Source: Trachelipus rathkii
Lineage: Eukaryota > Arthropoda > Malacostraca > Isopoda > Trachelipodidae
Length of the DNA stretch: 12,500 nt
NCBI GenBank assembly: GCA_015478945.1
Contig: JABUQX010097396.1
Coordinates: forward strand, 1 to 12,500
Direction: 5' to 3'
Below are positions 1-9,427 of this stretch, in pieces (position 1 is the stretch's first letter; each line of letters begins with the position of its first letter). The notes beneath the pieces were generated by a model that saw only the letters and a list, made by a program, of their open reading frames with translations, searched no databases and was not told the origin of the DNA. A program made the position numbers and the translations under genes.

Positions 1-140
1 TTCTTGGGGTTTCGCCCGATGTTATTTTTACTACCTTTTTTGTTTCTGCGGTTGCCGTCCGCATTTGCAGCTCTTCTATCCGTCTTCGTGACTTCCTCAC
101 TCGCGCCTTCCCCTCTTCCTCCTCACATCACCTAGCACAC
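1..140 (+). other. G-type C/T-rich block, cut by the window start
   Basis: Complex, non-periodic C/T-rich sequence with CpGs and scattered G, with no array structure. No gene, RNA or motif is recognised. It continues left of the window. Confidence 0.5.
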
Positions 141-789
141 TTGTCATCATCTCTTACTTATGTTTCTCCTTATCTTTTCTCTATTTTCATCTTTCTCTCT
201 CCCTTCCCTCCCACTCCCGCTCTCTCTCCTCTATCTTTCTTCTCTCTCTCTTATATCTATTCTTCTTCTCACTCTTTCTTTTTCTTCCTATATCAATTAT
301 TCATCTCTTATTCTTTCATATTATCTCTGATTCTCTTCGTCTCTCGTCTATTTCCTCTTTTATACGATTATATCTTCGTCATCTCTTTCGAATATATTTA
401 CCCTTACTATTTCTCTCTCTTTATCTCTCTTCTTCTTATTCATCTCTTTCTCTTCTTATTTCTTCTTATTTCTTCTTCTTATTTCTTCTCTTACTCTTAA
501 TTTTCTTATTTCTCCTTCTATCTATATCTCTTTTGTCTTCTTTTACTTTTCCTTCATTTCTAATCATTAGTTAGTCTTATCTCTCTTACTATATCTCATT
601 TTTTCTTTCTATCATTTATCTTAGTATTCTGTCGTGTGTTCTCAAATTGTCTCTTTCTCTATCTTTTTACATCTAGTCTTCATTCTATCTCTTCTTATCT
701 GATTCTCTCTATATCATCTTACTATTACAGTTCTTTACCTACTACTTTCTATTCTTTATACTTTTCTTTACTTATTACCTTATTGTACC
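141..789 (+). repeat. Degenerate TCTC/TCTA simple-repeat array
   Basis: Irregular mix of TCTC, TCTT, TATC and TTCT units over about 650 bases, with A as nearly the only purine. A short sub-array near 436-490 repeats TTCTTATTTC-like units. The open frames here translate to Ser/Leu/Phe/Tyr low-complexity sequence and are not genes. Confidence 0.8.
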
Positions 790-930
790 TCTTTGGCTGT
801 TTCCGTCGCCCCTGCACCTTCGCCCTTGCGCCGCGTGGCCCTGCCATTGTCTGTTCACGTCACCCCTGCCGGCTGCAAGCCGTTGCTCTTCGCTGCTTTT
901 TTTCCTGCCCGGCCTTCATTATATTTTCCC

Positions 931-972
931 CCACCACTTTTTTAACCGCCAGGCTTAAGCCGCCGGTGGTGG
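931..972. other. Inverted repeat with internal palindrome
   Basis: CCACCAC (931-937) pairs with GTGGTGG (966-972). The loop contains the perfect 10-bp palindrome GGCTTAAGCC at 952-961. This could extrude as a nested hairpin. No known element is recognised. Confidence 0.4.
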
Positions 973-1073
973 CCCGCAGGGGGCACGTTCCCCGTCCCAG
1001 TCCCCCGTTGCGCGTCGCGCGCCTTGCCATCTTTGGCCTCCGGGGCAGCTCCTCTTGGTGCTTCGCTTTAGTT

Positions 1074-1104
1074 CCCCCCCACCCCCCCCCTGTTTTTTGG
1101 CCCC
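1074..1104 (-). other. C-run cluster, G-quadruplex candidate on - strand
   Basis: The + strand reads C7 (1074-1080), A, C9 (1082-1090), then C6 at 1099-1104. The - strand therefore has three G runs of 6, 9 and 7, enough for a quadruplex if one run is split. The C strand is a matching i-motif candidate. Confidence 0.5.
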
Positions 1105-1482
1105 CCTATTCCGCTCTCCTCGCCTTGCACTCTGCCCTCGGTTCCATCAGTTCGTTCAGCTTCTTGTTCCTCACCTTTTCAGCCGGTTCCTCTTCTGTCA
1201 GCTCTCTCTATCGCCCTCGTCTACTGCTTGTTGGCTTCGACTCATTTCCCTCCCCGTCAGTCAAGCTGTGTCGCGTCCCCATTACCACTCTCTCCTCCAC
1301 TCTCAGCCCCCTTTCCTTCTGTATCCCGTACTCCATCCCTAATTACCCCCCTTTTTCTTATTTATTTTCCTTTTTTTCCTGTTTCCACCCACTGCCTTCT
1401 GTCCGAGGAGATTGTCCTTTTTGACGCAACCGGCAGTTTTCCTCCATGTACGCTTACTTGAACGGTGCGCATCTGCGCCCGC

Positions 1483-1618
1483 GCCTCTATCATAATTAAT
1501 CTCTTATCTCTATCATCTATATATCTTCTCTCTATTAGTTTTAGTTTAATTTCGTCTCTCTCACTCTTGATTAGTCTCTCTCTCTCTCTTCTGTCTCTCT
1601 CTCTATATCTCCAATCAC
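1483..1618 (+). repeat. TCTC/TATC simple-repeat array
   Basis: Short array of TCTC, TATC and TATA units, with a nearly pure TC stretch at about 1575-1606, flanked on both sides by complex GC-rich block sequence. Confidence 0.75.
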
Positions 1619-2735
1619 TCTGCGTCTTCACTCCGCAGCTATGGCGCCACGCGTTTTACACTCTCTCCCATGCCGCGTTCCATTCGAACGACCTCTAGAC
1701 TTCGTTCTGGATCTTTGCCAATAATTTCCCGGCTGCTTTGGCCCAGCAACCTCTTTAGCACTCTGTCCCGCGCGTTCCTTTTACGTCTGTATCTATAGCC
1801 CCCTATCGACCATACCACAGCCGGGCCGTTTCTGTCGTAGTACCCTCCGGCGCTCGTGTCGGAAGCTGGGACGCGGCATGCTGCGTCGCTGTTCCGGCAC
1901 CATCTTTCCTCTACCCCTTGTCTTTTTTCTTACTCCCTTGGCTTTTTTTTCCCTATTTCCTTTATTCCCTTCTTTTCCTTTCCTTTCCATATTTCTACTC
2001 GTTTTCCACGTAATCTTTACCACCCCACCATTCCATTGGTTTTTCGCCACCCACCCCACCATGCCCTACCCCCACCGTGTGTGTGGAATTTTCTTTTTTC
2101 CTCCCGATCCAACCACCTGATGTTTTTCTCTCGCACCCCCAGTGTTTCTTCTTGATCTGAATACCTTTTTTTACCTCTGGCTTTCGTTCTCCTTTTTTTT
2201 TTTTTAGGTTGGCGATCTGCTTCGTTCTTCACTGATTTCGCCTCTTGGGCCCTTCTCGCCCGTTTTTCCGCCTCACTCCTTCGCCGTTCACTTCCTCCTC
2301 TGGGGTGCCGCCCCGCCTGTTTGCGCCTGCGCCGAGCCTCGACTGCGGTGTGCGCTTGCGCGCCTCTTCGACGTTAGCGGGCGTGTTCTTATTCTCTTCC
2401 CCCGCTCAGTTCTTTCTTTCCTCCCTTTAGCTGCGGTCTCTTGCAGTTTTCCCTACTTTTCCCTTTCCCGCCGCGCGCGTACCGACACGGTGCCCCCGTT
2501 TTGCTTCGCACAGCCGCCATTGCAGGGGGCTGGGTCGTTTGCCGCTGTCTTGCCTCTCCCTTATTTTTGGGTTCGCGGAATTGCTTCAGTCGGTCGCAGG
2601 CGTCTCGTCGTCGGTCTGCGTCGCCCTGCGTTGGTTTTCGCCCCCCAGGCGGCCTTTTGTTGTCTCTTCCCGTCTCGTTTTTCTTTAACTCTCAATTTCG
2701 GCTGACGCGGTCTAATTTGCAGTCTTTCCCCAACT
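1619..2735 (+). other. GC-rich C/T-biased block without a gene
   Basis: About 1.1 kb of complex pyrimidine-biased sequence with many CpGs. It includes the most purine-tolerant stretch of the tract, around 2500-2640, where the + strand reaches about 40% purine. No frame gives a recognisable domain. The overlapping open frames at 2441-2752 and 2490-2705 are both composition effects. Confidence 0.6.
2191..2209 (+). other. T13 run followed by AG: 3' splice acceptor-like
   Basis: CC plus 13 consecutive T (2193-2205), then AGGT. This matches a polypyrimidine tract and AG/G acceptor. In a window this pyrimidine-rich such matches are expected by chance, and no coding exon follows. Confidence 0.2.
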
Positions 2736-3014
2736 CTAATCTATATCTTTAGTGTGATCCTTATATTCTATCTACTCTCTCGTTTATCTACTCTCTTCTC
2801 TCTATCTTTCTCTCTTTATATATTTCCTCTCTCTCTTCTATCTTCTCCCTTCCTTTTCTCTTTCTTATTTATACTCTCTCTTCAATTAATCATTCTTTCT
2901 CCGTCATCTTATATCTCTCTCTGTGCACTCTCTATTCCTCGCGTCATATCTTCTTTTCTTATCTATCTCTCTTTTGTCTCTCCCTATATCTATCTATCTC
3001 TCCTTCTCTCTCTC
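2736..3014 (+). repeat. TCTC/TATC simple-repeat array
   Basis: Degenerate TCTC, TATC and TTTC units with A as nearly the only purine. It ends directly at a GT tract at 3015. Confidence 0.8.
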
Positions 3015-3060
3015 GTGTGTGCGTGTGTGTGTGGTGTGTGTGTGTAAATCTGTGTGGTGT
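3015..3060 (+). repeat. GT/TG microsatellite
   Basis: Alternating purine-pyrimidine GT with one C (3015-3033), a GG slip, alternating GT again (3034-3045), then TG-rich sequence to 3060. The two alternating stretches are Z-DNA candidates. It sits exactly where a TC array meets the next GC-rich block, and it is the only substantial GT run in the window. Confidence 0.85.
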
Positions 3061-3640
3061 ATGCCATGTCCCGGCTATTCTGGCTCTGCGCCCTCCCTTT
3101 GCCTCTCCAGCGTGCCCTGCCCCTCCGCCGAGGCCACGTTCCTCCTCCTCCTCTTTCCACCCCCACCAGTTGTCCTTTCCTTCCTTTCTCCGCGGTACTG
3201 CCGGGGGATCTTCATTGTTGGCCCTTCATCTTTCTTCCTTCTTGTTCCTACGTTCGTGCGGCTTCATCAGGTCGCGTTTTCGCGCTTCTGTATTCGACTT
3301 CATTCGCAACCTTCAGTTTTTCCGCCTCTCTTTCCACACTCAGTCTCCTTCCTGGTTCAGTGCTTTTCCCCATCTACCTCAGGGTCCTCCTCTTACTCGT
3401 TCTGCTTCTTTTCGTACTTACGTTTCCTTTTTATGATCAGCTTTCTTTCTCTCACGGCCCCTGGACTTTTTCATTCCTTTTTAGACTCGCTCCTCCCGCT
3501 AAGCGTCGACGCTCATCTCATTGCTTTCCTCCCTGCCATGCGCGTGTTCGGACTCGCATTGGGCGGTTGTTGGCCCCCATCGTCTTTCTTGTGGTTTCCG
3601 TCCCTCCTTGCTTGCTCCTTGTCTCGCCTCTGTTGCGCCT
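3061..3640 (+). other. GC-rich C/T-biased block without a gene
   Basis: Complex C/T-biased sequence rich in CCTCC, CTTTCC and CpG. Three + strand frames are open across it at once, which argues for a composition effect rather than coding. Nothing recognisable. Confidence 0.6.
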
Positions 3641-4061
3641 CTCCTCATCTCTCTATTTTCTTCTATATTATCTCTCTTCTTCTCTCTCTCTTTCTCTTTT
3701 TTTCCTCTTCTTAATCTCTATACTCTTCTTATCATCTATCTATCTCTTATCTATCATCTTCTCTATATTCTTCTCTATTTCTATATCATAGTTTTCTCCT
3801 ATAATTTTATCTTTTACTTCCCTTCCTATCCCTTTATTCTCTTCTCCTTCTCTATTTATGTTCTCTTTCTTTCTCTCTTGATCTTCTCATCCTTTATCTC
3901 TATCTCATTATCTTTCTTCTCCCTCTATTCTCTATCTTCATCTGTATCATCTTCTTCTTCTCTATTACTAATCATTCTTATGTGTGTCTACCTCTCTCTC
4001 TTTCTCTCTCTCTTTCTATAATCTCTCTTATTATATACTCTTATTCTTCTTTTCTCTTCTT
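3641..4061 (+). repeat. TCTC/TATC/TTCT simple-repeat array
   Basis: About 420 bases of degenerate tetra- and trinucleotide units, including TATC/TCTA runs near 3735-3780 and TCTC/TTTC runs near 3990-4020. Almost no G. No coding content. Confidence 0.8.
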
Positions 4062-4565
4062 CATGTCGGCCGCTCCGCGAGGCTAATTTGTTGAGTTCTG
4101 TGGTACATTCTACTCCCCGTACTTACACTTCGCCCAGTGGCTACTTGTACTTGGACACCTTATTTACTACCGTCCTGTCACCCCAACTTTTCTTTGTCCC
4201 CTGCCACTCATTCTTGCCGCGCTCTCCTGCCGCCCTGGTTTAATTTCCCGGCTTGCACGGCTCGGCACCGTTTTTCCGTTCCTTCTCTGGTGTTGTTTAT
4301 CTGGATGCTACCTCCCTGCCGCCGCCCTATCTCCACCCCGCAGACCATTCTTTTCCGCCCGCATTTCTGCCGACGCAACATTGGCCTCCGTCGCGAGTTC
4401 GCAGCCCCCAGCCTACCGCCGCCGCGGTCAATTGCCTGCCCAGCTTGTTGGGCATCTGTTCACCGACTCCGCTGGCGCCGCCACAACCCTTTGTTGTATC
4501 TTCCACCACCCTTTTTCCGTTATACCGCCCCTGCAATTCCTACGTTCTTCCCTATGTTAGCACTG
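4062..4565 (+). other. GC-rich C/T-biased block without a gene
   Basis: It starts sharply with CpG-rich sequence (GGCCGCTCCGCGAGG) and continues as complex C/T-biased DNA. A 582-codon + strand frame begins here (4137-5885). It runs straight through the simple-repeat array at 4566-5398 as Ser/Leu/Ile repeats and has no domain, so I do not call it a gene. Confidence 0.6.
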
Positions 4566-5398
4566 CACCTAATCATACTACTCCTCATCATCATCCTCTC
4601 TCATCCTCTATCCTCTTCTCTCATCGCACATCATCATCTGTCATCCTCTACTCTCATCCTCTCCTCTGACTCCATCTCTTCTCTTAATACTTCTCTTTCT
4701 ACTTCTCTCTCATCATATCTCATCCTTTCACTCCCTATCCTCTCATACTACTCCTCTTCCTCCTCTCATACTTATTCCTACCCCCCGCCCACGTATTTCC
4801 TATCTCTCTCTTTCTACTATTCCTCTCTTCATTGCACATCACACTACACTACCTGTTCTATCTTCTCTATCTCGGTTACGTATATATCTTTCTTTTCCGT
4901 ATATTCTATCTCTCTCTCTCTCGATATTATTGCCCAACAGTCTGGGGTATGGATCGGCTCTTGCTCTTCTATTAATATGTTCGATTCTCTCCTCCTATCT
5001 ATCTCTACTCTTTCTATATATACATCTCTCTACTTTACTCTCGTCTGCTCGTCTATCTCATCGTATATCTTACTCTCTATCCTGTTTATACTCTATTCTT
5101 CTTCTCTCTATCTCTTCTCTCTCTCTCATCTCTATTCCTTTCTTCTCTCTCTTCATCTCTTCTACTCTCTACTCTCTTTTCTTTCCGTTTCATCTCTCTT
5201 CTCTCTCTTTCTCTTCATCTCTCTCTATACTCTTTTTTATTATCTCTCTTCTATCTATCTCTCTTCTATATCTCTCTTCTCCTCTCTTCTTCTCTCTATC
5301 TCTCTTCTTTCTCTCATACTCTCTTCATCTATCACTCTATCGTTATTTCTCTCTCTTCTCTATCTCTCTCTCATATCTCTCTCTTCCTATTATATTTC
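4566..5398 (+). repeat. Longest simple-repeat array (TCATCC, then TCTC/TATC)
   Basis: It begins with a TCATCC/CATCAT-flavoured section (about 4572-4670), then becomes TCTC/TATC/TTCTC units to 5398. One G-bearing interruption lies at 4931-4960. At about 830 bases it is the longest array in the window. Confidence 0.8.
4931..4960 (+). other. G-rich island inside a CT array
   Basis: A 30-base complex insert containing CAACAGTCTGGGG and GGATCGG, sharply bounded by TCTC sequence on both sides. Its local purine content is high on the strand that is otherwise purine-poor. It shares GGATCGG with the island at 10891-10925. Confidence 0.5.
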
Positions 5399-5595
5399 GT
5401 TTGTTTGTTTGGGTTTCTTCTCCTTCTCAGCAGTGGGTGGACCCCTCGCCTCGCCCATTTTCGTCTGTCCCGAGCAGTATCTCGTCAGGGTATGGCCCCC
5501 GCTCCAGCTGACGCCCGTATCTAGACCTTCCCTCAGGGCCGCTTTAGAGTGTTGGTGTGTTTGGCGCGCTGCCGCCCCCCTCACGGCCCTCTCGT
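5399..5595 (+). other. Short GC-rich block between CT arrays
   Basis: Begins with a TTTG/GTTT stretch at about 5399-5412, then complex C-rich sequence with CAGTGGGTGGACCCC. No gene or motif recognised. Confidence 0.5.
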
Positions 5596-5682
5596 ATATC
5601 TCTCTATTCATCTACTATATCTCATCTTATATTTCTTTTCTCTATTATCTCTCTCACTCTAATTCTATCTATCTATACTCTC
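5596..5682 (+). repeat. Short TATC/TCTA simple-repeat array
   Basis: About 87 bases of TATC/TCTC units with no G, sharply bounded on both sides by GC-rich block sequence. Confidence 0.7.
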
Positions 5683-6184
5683 CCGGTCGGCCTGCGCATC
5701 GCTCCTCATATCGGCCCCCCTGCCCTCCTCTGGCCGTCCTTCCATGTGTGTGTCAACTAGGTCCACTCCCGTCCCCACCCAACTCCTCCACCCCCACCCC
5801 CCCCGCCTGGGAGCGGGCTTACGTCCGTCTCGCGGCGGTTCTTTGCTCTGGGCTTCCCCTGCTCCTCCTTCCCGACGCTCCTTAAACGCCGTTTTCGTTT
5901 TCAGCCTTTTGTTTCACGCTTGCTGGCCGGCTTTTCCGCATTTTCGCAGTTTCGTGCCCGCAGCCGCGCCTGCCTTTTCTTCTTATCACTTATTGTTTAC
6001 CCAGCTTGCCCTCGCGTTGGGGCCAAGATCGCAACCCTTACACTCGCCCACCGCACTCAACACCGGCTTTGGCGGTATTCTTTTCCCGGGCCGCATCTGC
6101 TGCTCGTTTATCGCCTGAGTTTTGACATTTATTTTGCAGCCTATTCTTCCTTCTGGCTTGCCGTTTTTCACTTTTCGTCTTTGT
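5683..6184 (+). other. GC-rich C/T-biased block without a gene
   Basis: Complex C/T-rich sequence that includes a C-run cluster (5768-5804) and a CpG-rich section around 5815-6080. No conserved reading frame is recognised. Confidence 0.6.
5768..5804 (-). other. G-quadruplex candidate on - strand
   Basis: The + strand has C runs of 3 (5768-5770), 4 (5773-5776), 3 (5778-5780), 5 (5791-5795) and 8 (5797-5804). On the - strand these give five G runs with loops of 1 to 10 bases, fitting a G-quadruplex; the C strand is an i-motif candidate. Confidence 0.55.
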
Positions 6185-6300
6185 AATATTCCTTCTCTCT
6201 TTTCTCTCTCTCCTTATATTACTTCTATCTCTCTCTCTCTCTGTCTTTTATTCTCTCTATTTCTCTCTCCTATCTCTGTCCTCTCTCTATTCTCATCTCT
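6185..6300 (+). repeat. TCTC simple-repeat array
   Basis: TCTC/TATC units, with a nearly pure TC run at about 6227-6242. It abuts copy A of the dispersed module at about 6301. Confidence 0.75.
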
Positions 6301-6302
6301 CT

Positions 6303-6475
6303 GGCCCCAGTCCTTTCCGCCCCACGGCAGGGCGGATTATCGGCTTCCCCCCTTTCCACGGTCGCATCTATGCTACTCACCTGTGTTCTCGCGGGGCCCC
6401 TGCTTTTTTTTCCCTGTTTCGGGTGCACTTCAGCTTCGGTTCGGTTCCGTTCGGTTAGGTTCGGTAGGTCCCGTC
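6303..6475 (+). repeat. Dispersed module, copy A
   Basis: It aligns by eye, in the same order and orientation, with 9428-9580. Shared blocks are GGCC..AGT.CCTTT, CGCCCC, GGGCGG, CGGTCGCA, CTGT.TTCT, GGGGCC, a T8 run (6404-6411), TCC.TGT, TTAGGTTCGG and GGTCCC. Copy A has extra sequence after GGGCGG and in the pentamer run. Both copies begin next to the end of a CT array. This suggests an old duplicated or transposed unit. No open frame or known element is recognised. Confidence 0.55.
6435..6464 (+). repeat. TTCGG/TTAGG pentamer run
   Basis: Six consecutive pentamers in register: TTCGG, TTCGG, TTCCG, TTCGG, TTAGG, TTCGG. TTAGG is the telomere unit of many insects, so this may be a degenerate interstitial telomere-like repeat. 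It could equally be an independent short tandem repeat. Confidence 0.6.
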
Positions 6476-6600
6476 CGATACCACATTTCTTTCGCTCCCT
6501 ACACACACCGTCTCTTTCTGTATCCTGCGGCTACGGTGTTTTCTTTTCTCGATCCGATTTTCGCCGTTCCGTGTGGCGTCAGTCCTTTTCCTTCTTTTCT

Positions 6601-6698
6601 CTCTGCAATAAATCATCTTCTCTTCTTTTCTATCATCTCTCGTGCTTTCCTCTATTCTCTCTTCTTCTCTCTCCTGTCTTGGTAATACTCTAATCTTT
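6601..6698 (+). repeat. Short TCTC/TTCT simple-repeat array
   Basis: Degenerate TTCT/TCTC units with few purines, between two complex blocks. Confidence 0.6.
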
Positions 6699-7205
6699 CT
6701 GTCTGTTTTCGCAACCACCGCCCTGACCGTGCACTCCTTGTCCCCGCTCTTTTCCCTTCCCATTGCTTCCCGGGCCTTCGATCCGTCGTGCCGCCCTTCT
6801 CTTGCATGTTTTGCTATTTTTCGGCTCATTAACTACCAAGGGTAAGAATCCACCTCTTGCCCTTCCCTTACTCTGTGAGTAATAGCTAGACTTGAATCCC
6901 ATTATAAACACGTCCTTGCGAACATGTCCTGACTGCTTTCCGCCCTTCCTTACCTTTGTTCTTTTTGGTCACGCTCGTTTTATTCGGTCAAGCCCAGGGC
7001 CCTAGACTTCGGACATTTTGTCCCCTTCTTCCGTTTGGGTGACGGAAATCATTCTCCACTTTTCTTCCCTTTGCCCCCCCGCCCGTTTATTTGCGACCGT
7101 TCCTTCTTTTTTCGGTTCGACCTTCCTCGCATATTGCCCCCCGCCCGCTTACGCAGAAGTTTTGCGTTCGTTCTTTTGTCACTCCTAGCCTCTATTACGC
7201 GTTCC
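6699..7205 (+). other. Complex block containing a composition island
   Basis: C/T-biased at both ends, but its centre (6826-7055) is close to balanced. No gene, tRNA fold or snRNA is recognised. A GTAAG donor-like sequence at 6842-6846 follows CAAGG, but no coding exon is evident upstream. Confidence 0.5.
6826..7055. other. Island of near-balanced composition
   Basis: Hand counts give about 40% purine at 6841-6900 and 38% at 6961-7020, against 17-27% in many neighbouring lines. It contains the hairpins TTACTC-TGT-GAGTAA (6868-6882) and GGACA-TTT-TGTCC (7011-7023) and the palindrome AGGGCCCT (6996-7003). It may be an insertion, an exon or a remnant of the original sequence. No product is assigned. 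Confidence 0.45.
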
Positions 7206-7328
7206 TTTGTGTGTCTCTCTTCTATATTCTATCTATTCTCCTACTCTCCTCTTCCGTTTCTCACTCTCTCTCTCTCTATATCCTCTCCTTTTCTCTCTTT
7301 CTCTCTCTTCTTCTCCTTTCTCACTTGC
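7206..7328 (+). repeat. TCTC simple-repeat array
   Basis: TCTC/TATTC/TTCTC units with almost no G, between complex blocks. Confidence 0.7.
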
Positions 7329-7705
7329 TAAATTGGTTCTTCTTTTGTGTGCAGGCCCCTCTCTACCAGCGGTTGCGTCCTTTTCGCACTCACTTTTGCC
7401 CTGCTTTTTTTCCCCATACGGCCGAGTCTTCCTCTACCAGTCAGGTCATTACCGTCCTTCTGTTGAGCTCCTCTCCTTCGGTATCTGTAGGCGCTTGGTA
7501 GTCCACGCCTTTTCCCACGCCGCGTTTTCCCCTTGCATCTGCCCTTTCGTCTTAAGTACCCTTTGTGCTCGCTTCCCGTTCGCCGTTTTTTCCTTGAGTT
7601 TCTGCTCTTGGCGGGCGGCTTTTGGACGACGCGTAGTCTTGAGTGCGCTTTTCTTCTTCTCATTCTTCTATTTGCTCTGCCTCTGTATTGCTGCAGACGT
7701 CATCT

Positions 7706-7745
7706 CCCAGGCGCGTTTTCTCTCTTTTCCCTTGCCTCTGGTAAC
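7706..7745 (+). repeat. ~40 bp dispersed motif, copy 1
   Basis: CCCAGGCGCGTTTTCTCTCT at 7706-7725 matches 9068-9087 with one difference. CCTTGCCTCTG at 7730-7740 is identical to 8896-8906. No known element. Confidence 0.45.
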
Positions 7746-8871
7746 TTTGCCTCGACACGCCCCTGCTTTCGCTCGTTCACGCGCCTCTTTCTTTTTACCC
7801 CGTTCCTGGCGTGTCTTTTGCACTTCTGCGCTACCCGGCGTGCGCCGTCTGTTTATCCTATTCTCCCTCTACCCTACCATCCCGTTCCGTATTTCCCTGC
7901 CCCCTATTTATTATGGTCGAGGCCTACGTCGCCCATCTAACCCCTTTGCCGCCAACTCGTTCTGCCTTCCCTAACTCTTCCTAGGCGACTACTTGGTTCT
8001 GCAGATCTTCTCTCTACACCTATTTGATCGATCCCATCCTATGTTTCTATCCGCCCTCCAGGTGCTTCCCCCGCCCTTTGTTTCTACTCCTTTCGATCTC
8101 CCCCCATTTCCTCCCCTGCTTTATCCTACTTCTTGGCTGTGACCCCTTCCTTTTCCGTTCCTTACTCGCCCTGATCGCGCGTTGCTCCCGGGGCAGGTCT
8201 TTCGTCTCCGGCGTTTCTACAATGTTCTCCTGCTTTGCTCAGATGCGCACGGTCTCGTTTTCCCGCTGTCGTTTTCGAAGCGCCACCTTGCTTGCCTTGT
8301 AGCGCGCGTTGCCTTGCCTGTAGGTCTTTCTTTGCCCCTTCTTCCATCCTACCGGGAGCGGTCCGCATAATTTGCACCATTCGCCACGGCCTCGGTTGTC
8401 GTGCTTCATGAGTTTTCTGCCCTCCTCCCTTGCCCTGCTGCACGAAATTCCCTGCCGCCGGCGTTTTGCTCTGTTTACGCGCTGCTCCTGCACTGGTGGC
8501 TCGTTGTGCCGCTGCAACCTCCTCCCTATTCCTCTGCACCATTGCGTTCGTATCGCTAATGTTCCGTTTGCTTACGTTACGTCTAGGCTTGATTGTTACG
8601 CCTGTGCATAAACATTCCGTGCATTCCGGTGCTTCTTTTGGTTTGTTCTTTTTAGCCTCCTTTTCACCCCTTTCAGGTGTTCTTCTCGGTTCCCCTTTCT
8701 CGGGTACGGCTTGGCTCATTCGGTGGCTTAATTCTCTGCGCGCCCCTCATAGAGGTTGGTAACTCTTCGCCTTTCCTATTTGCACTGCTCTTTCTTTCTT
8801 CCCATTAGCGCGCTATTCTCAGTCAGTCCTCACGTCTCTGTTGCCTCTCTTCTCGTCGGCGACTTGGTCGT

Positions 8872-8910
8872 CCCAGCCTTTTCGCGCGCGTTTTTCCTTG
8901 CCTCTGCTCT
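8872..8910 (+). repeat. ~40 bp dispersed motif, copy 2
   Basis: CCCAG, then a GCGCGCGTTTTT stretch, then CCTTGCCTCTG (8896-8906), in the same order as copy 1 at 7706-7740 but with a different centre. Confidence 0.35.
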
Positions 8911-9067
8911 TTCGTTTGTAGCGCATTTGTGATGACTTCCGAGTGTCGCCTTTTCCTTTGCAAGTTTCTCGGCTCCTTGCCGGGAGGATTTCTGGAGGCG
9001 TCTTGCGTGAGCTATTTCTTCCTCCTTCTTATCCATTTGCTTGACCTGTCTCTGACTAGCAGGTATT

Positions 9068-9112
9068 CCCAGGAGCGTTTTCTCTCTCCTTTTCCCTTTG
9101 CAACATTCTGCT
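9068..9112 (+). repeat. ~40 bp dispersed motif, copy 3
   Basis: CCCAGGAGCGTTTTCTCTCT (9068-9087) differs from copy 1 at one base. The following CCTTTTCCCTTTGC is a looser match to copy 1. Confidence 0.45.
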
Positions 9113-9182
9113 CCTTTTGCTCGCGCCCCTCTTAAGCCTCCGTACCGCCCTCACTTCCCTTTTCACCCACCGTTTACTGGAG

Positions 9183-9425
9183 TGCTCTCTATCTTTCACT
9201 ATTCTATTCTATCTATCTACTCTATTTCTTCTGATCATCTCTCTCTCTATATTCTCTATCTTTCTTCTTATATCTTTATTTGCTCTGTCTATCTTCTTCT
9301 CTATTTCTCTTTCTCTATTATAATTCTCTATTTCTACACTAGGCAACTGCTTTTCTTTCATCTCTATTTCTTCTTTGTCAACTATCTTCTCATCTCTCTT
9401 CTTCTCTCCTCTAATTCATCTATAA
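9183..9425 (+). repeat. TCTC/TATC simple-repeat array
   Basis: TCTA/TATC/TTCTC units with A as the main purine. It ends immediately before module copy B. Confidence 0.75.
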
Positions 9426-9427
9426 TT

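Larger units (their letters stand above)
790..1482 (+). other. GC-rich C/T-biased block without a gene
   Basis: The composition switches from TA/TC units to C-rich, CpG-rich sequence (GCGC, CGCC, CCGG). It contains long C runs (1074-1104) and a palindrome-bearing hairpin (931-972). I see no conserved protein motif in any frame. The overlapping open frames on both strands are expected from the lack of stop trinucleotides. Confidence 0.6.
6301..6600 (+). other. GC-rich block carrying dispersed module copy A
   Basis: The first ~175 bases are the module described separately. The rest, to 6600, is C/T-biased complex DNA with nothing recognised. Confidence 0.6.
7329..9182 (+). other. Longest complex C/T/G block, no confident gene
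   Basis: About 1.85 kb without a simple-repeat array. It is C/T-biased and its purines are mostly G. It contains three copies of a ~40 bp motif (7706, 8872, 9068) and two copies of TTGTAGCGC (8297-8305 and 8916-8924). A 185-codon frame on the - strand (8719-8162) is the least repetitive open frame in the tract: Lys/Arg/Glu/Gln/Ala-rich, with a CTECLC cysteine cluster near residue 35. It overlaps another - strand frame (8517-8239), lacks a recognised domain and fits chance openness of a purine-rich strand, so I leave it uncalled. Confidence 0.55.

Noticed and set aside
1362..1631. Arg/Glu/Asp-rich - strand frame resembling an RS/RE-rich nuclear protein
   Set aside because: Its Arg-Glu repeats are simply the translation of the GA complement of a CT array.
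4137..5885. 582-codon open frame on the + strand
   Set aside because: It runs through a simple-repeat array as Ser/Leu/Ile/Tyr low-complexity sequence, other + frames are open over the same bases, and no domain or motif is visible.
6920..6929. GAACATGTCC, a match to a p53-family half-site
   Set aside because: A single 10-base palindrome-like match with no adjacent second half-site is expected by chance.
8162..8719. 185-codon - strand frame, Lys/Arg/Glu/Gln/Ala-rich with a short cysteine cluster
   Set aside because: It is the best coding candidate in the tract, but it overlaps another open - strand frame, has no recognised domain, and fits the chance openness of a purine-rich strand.
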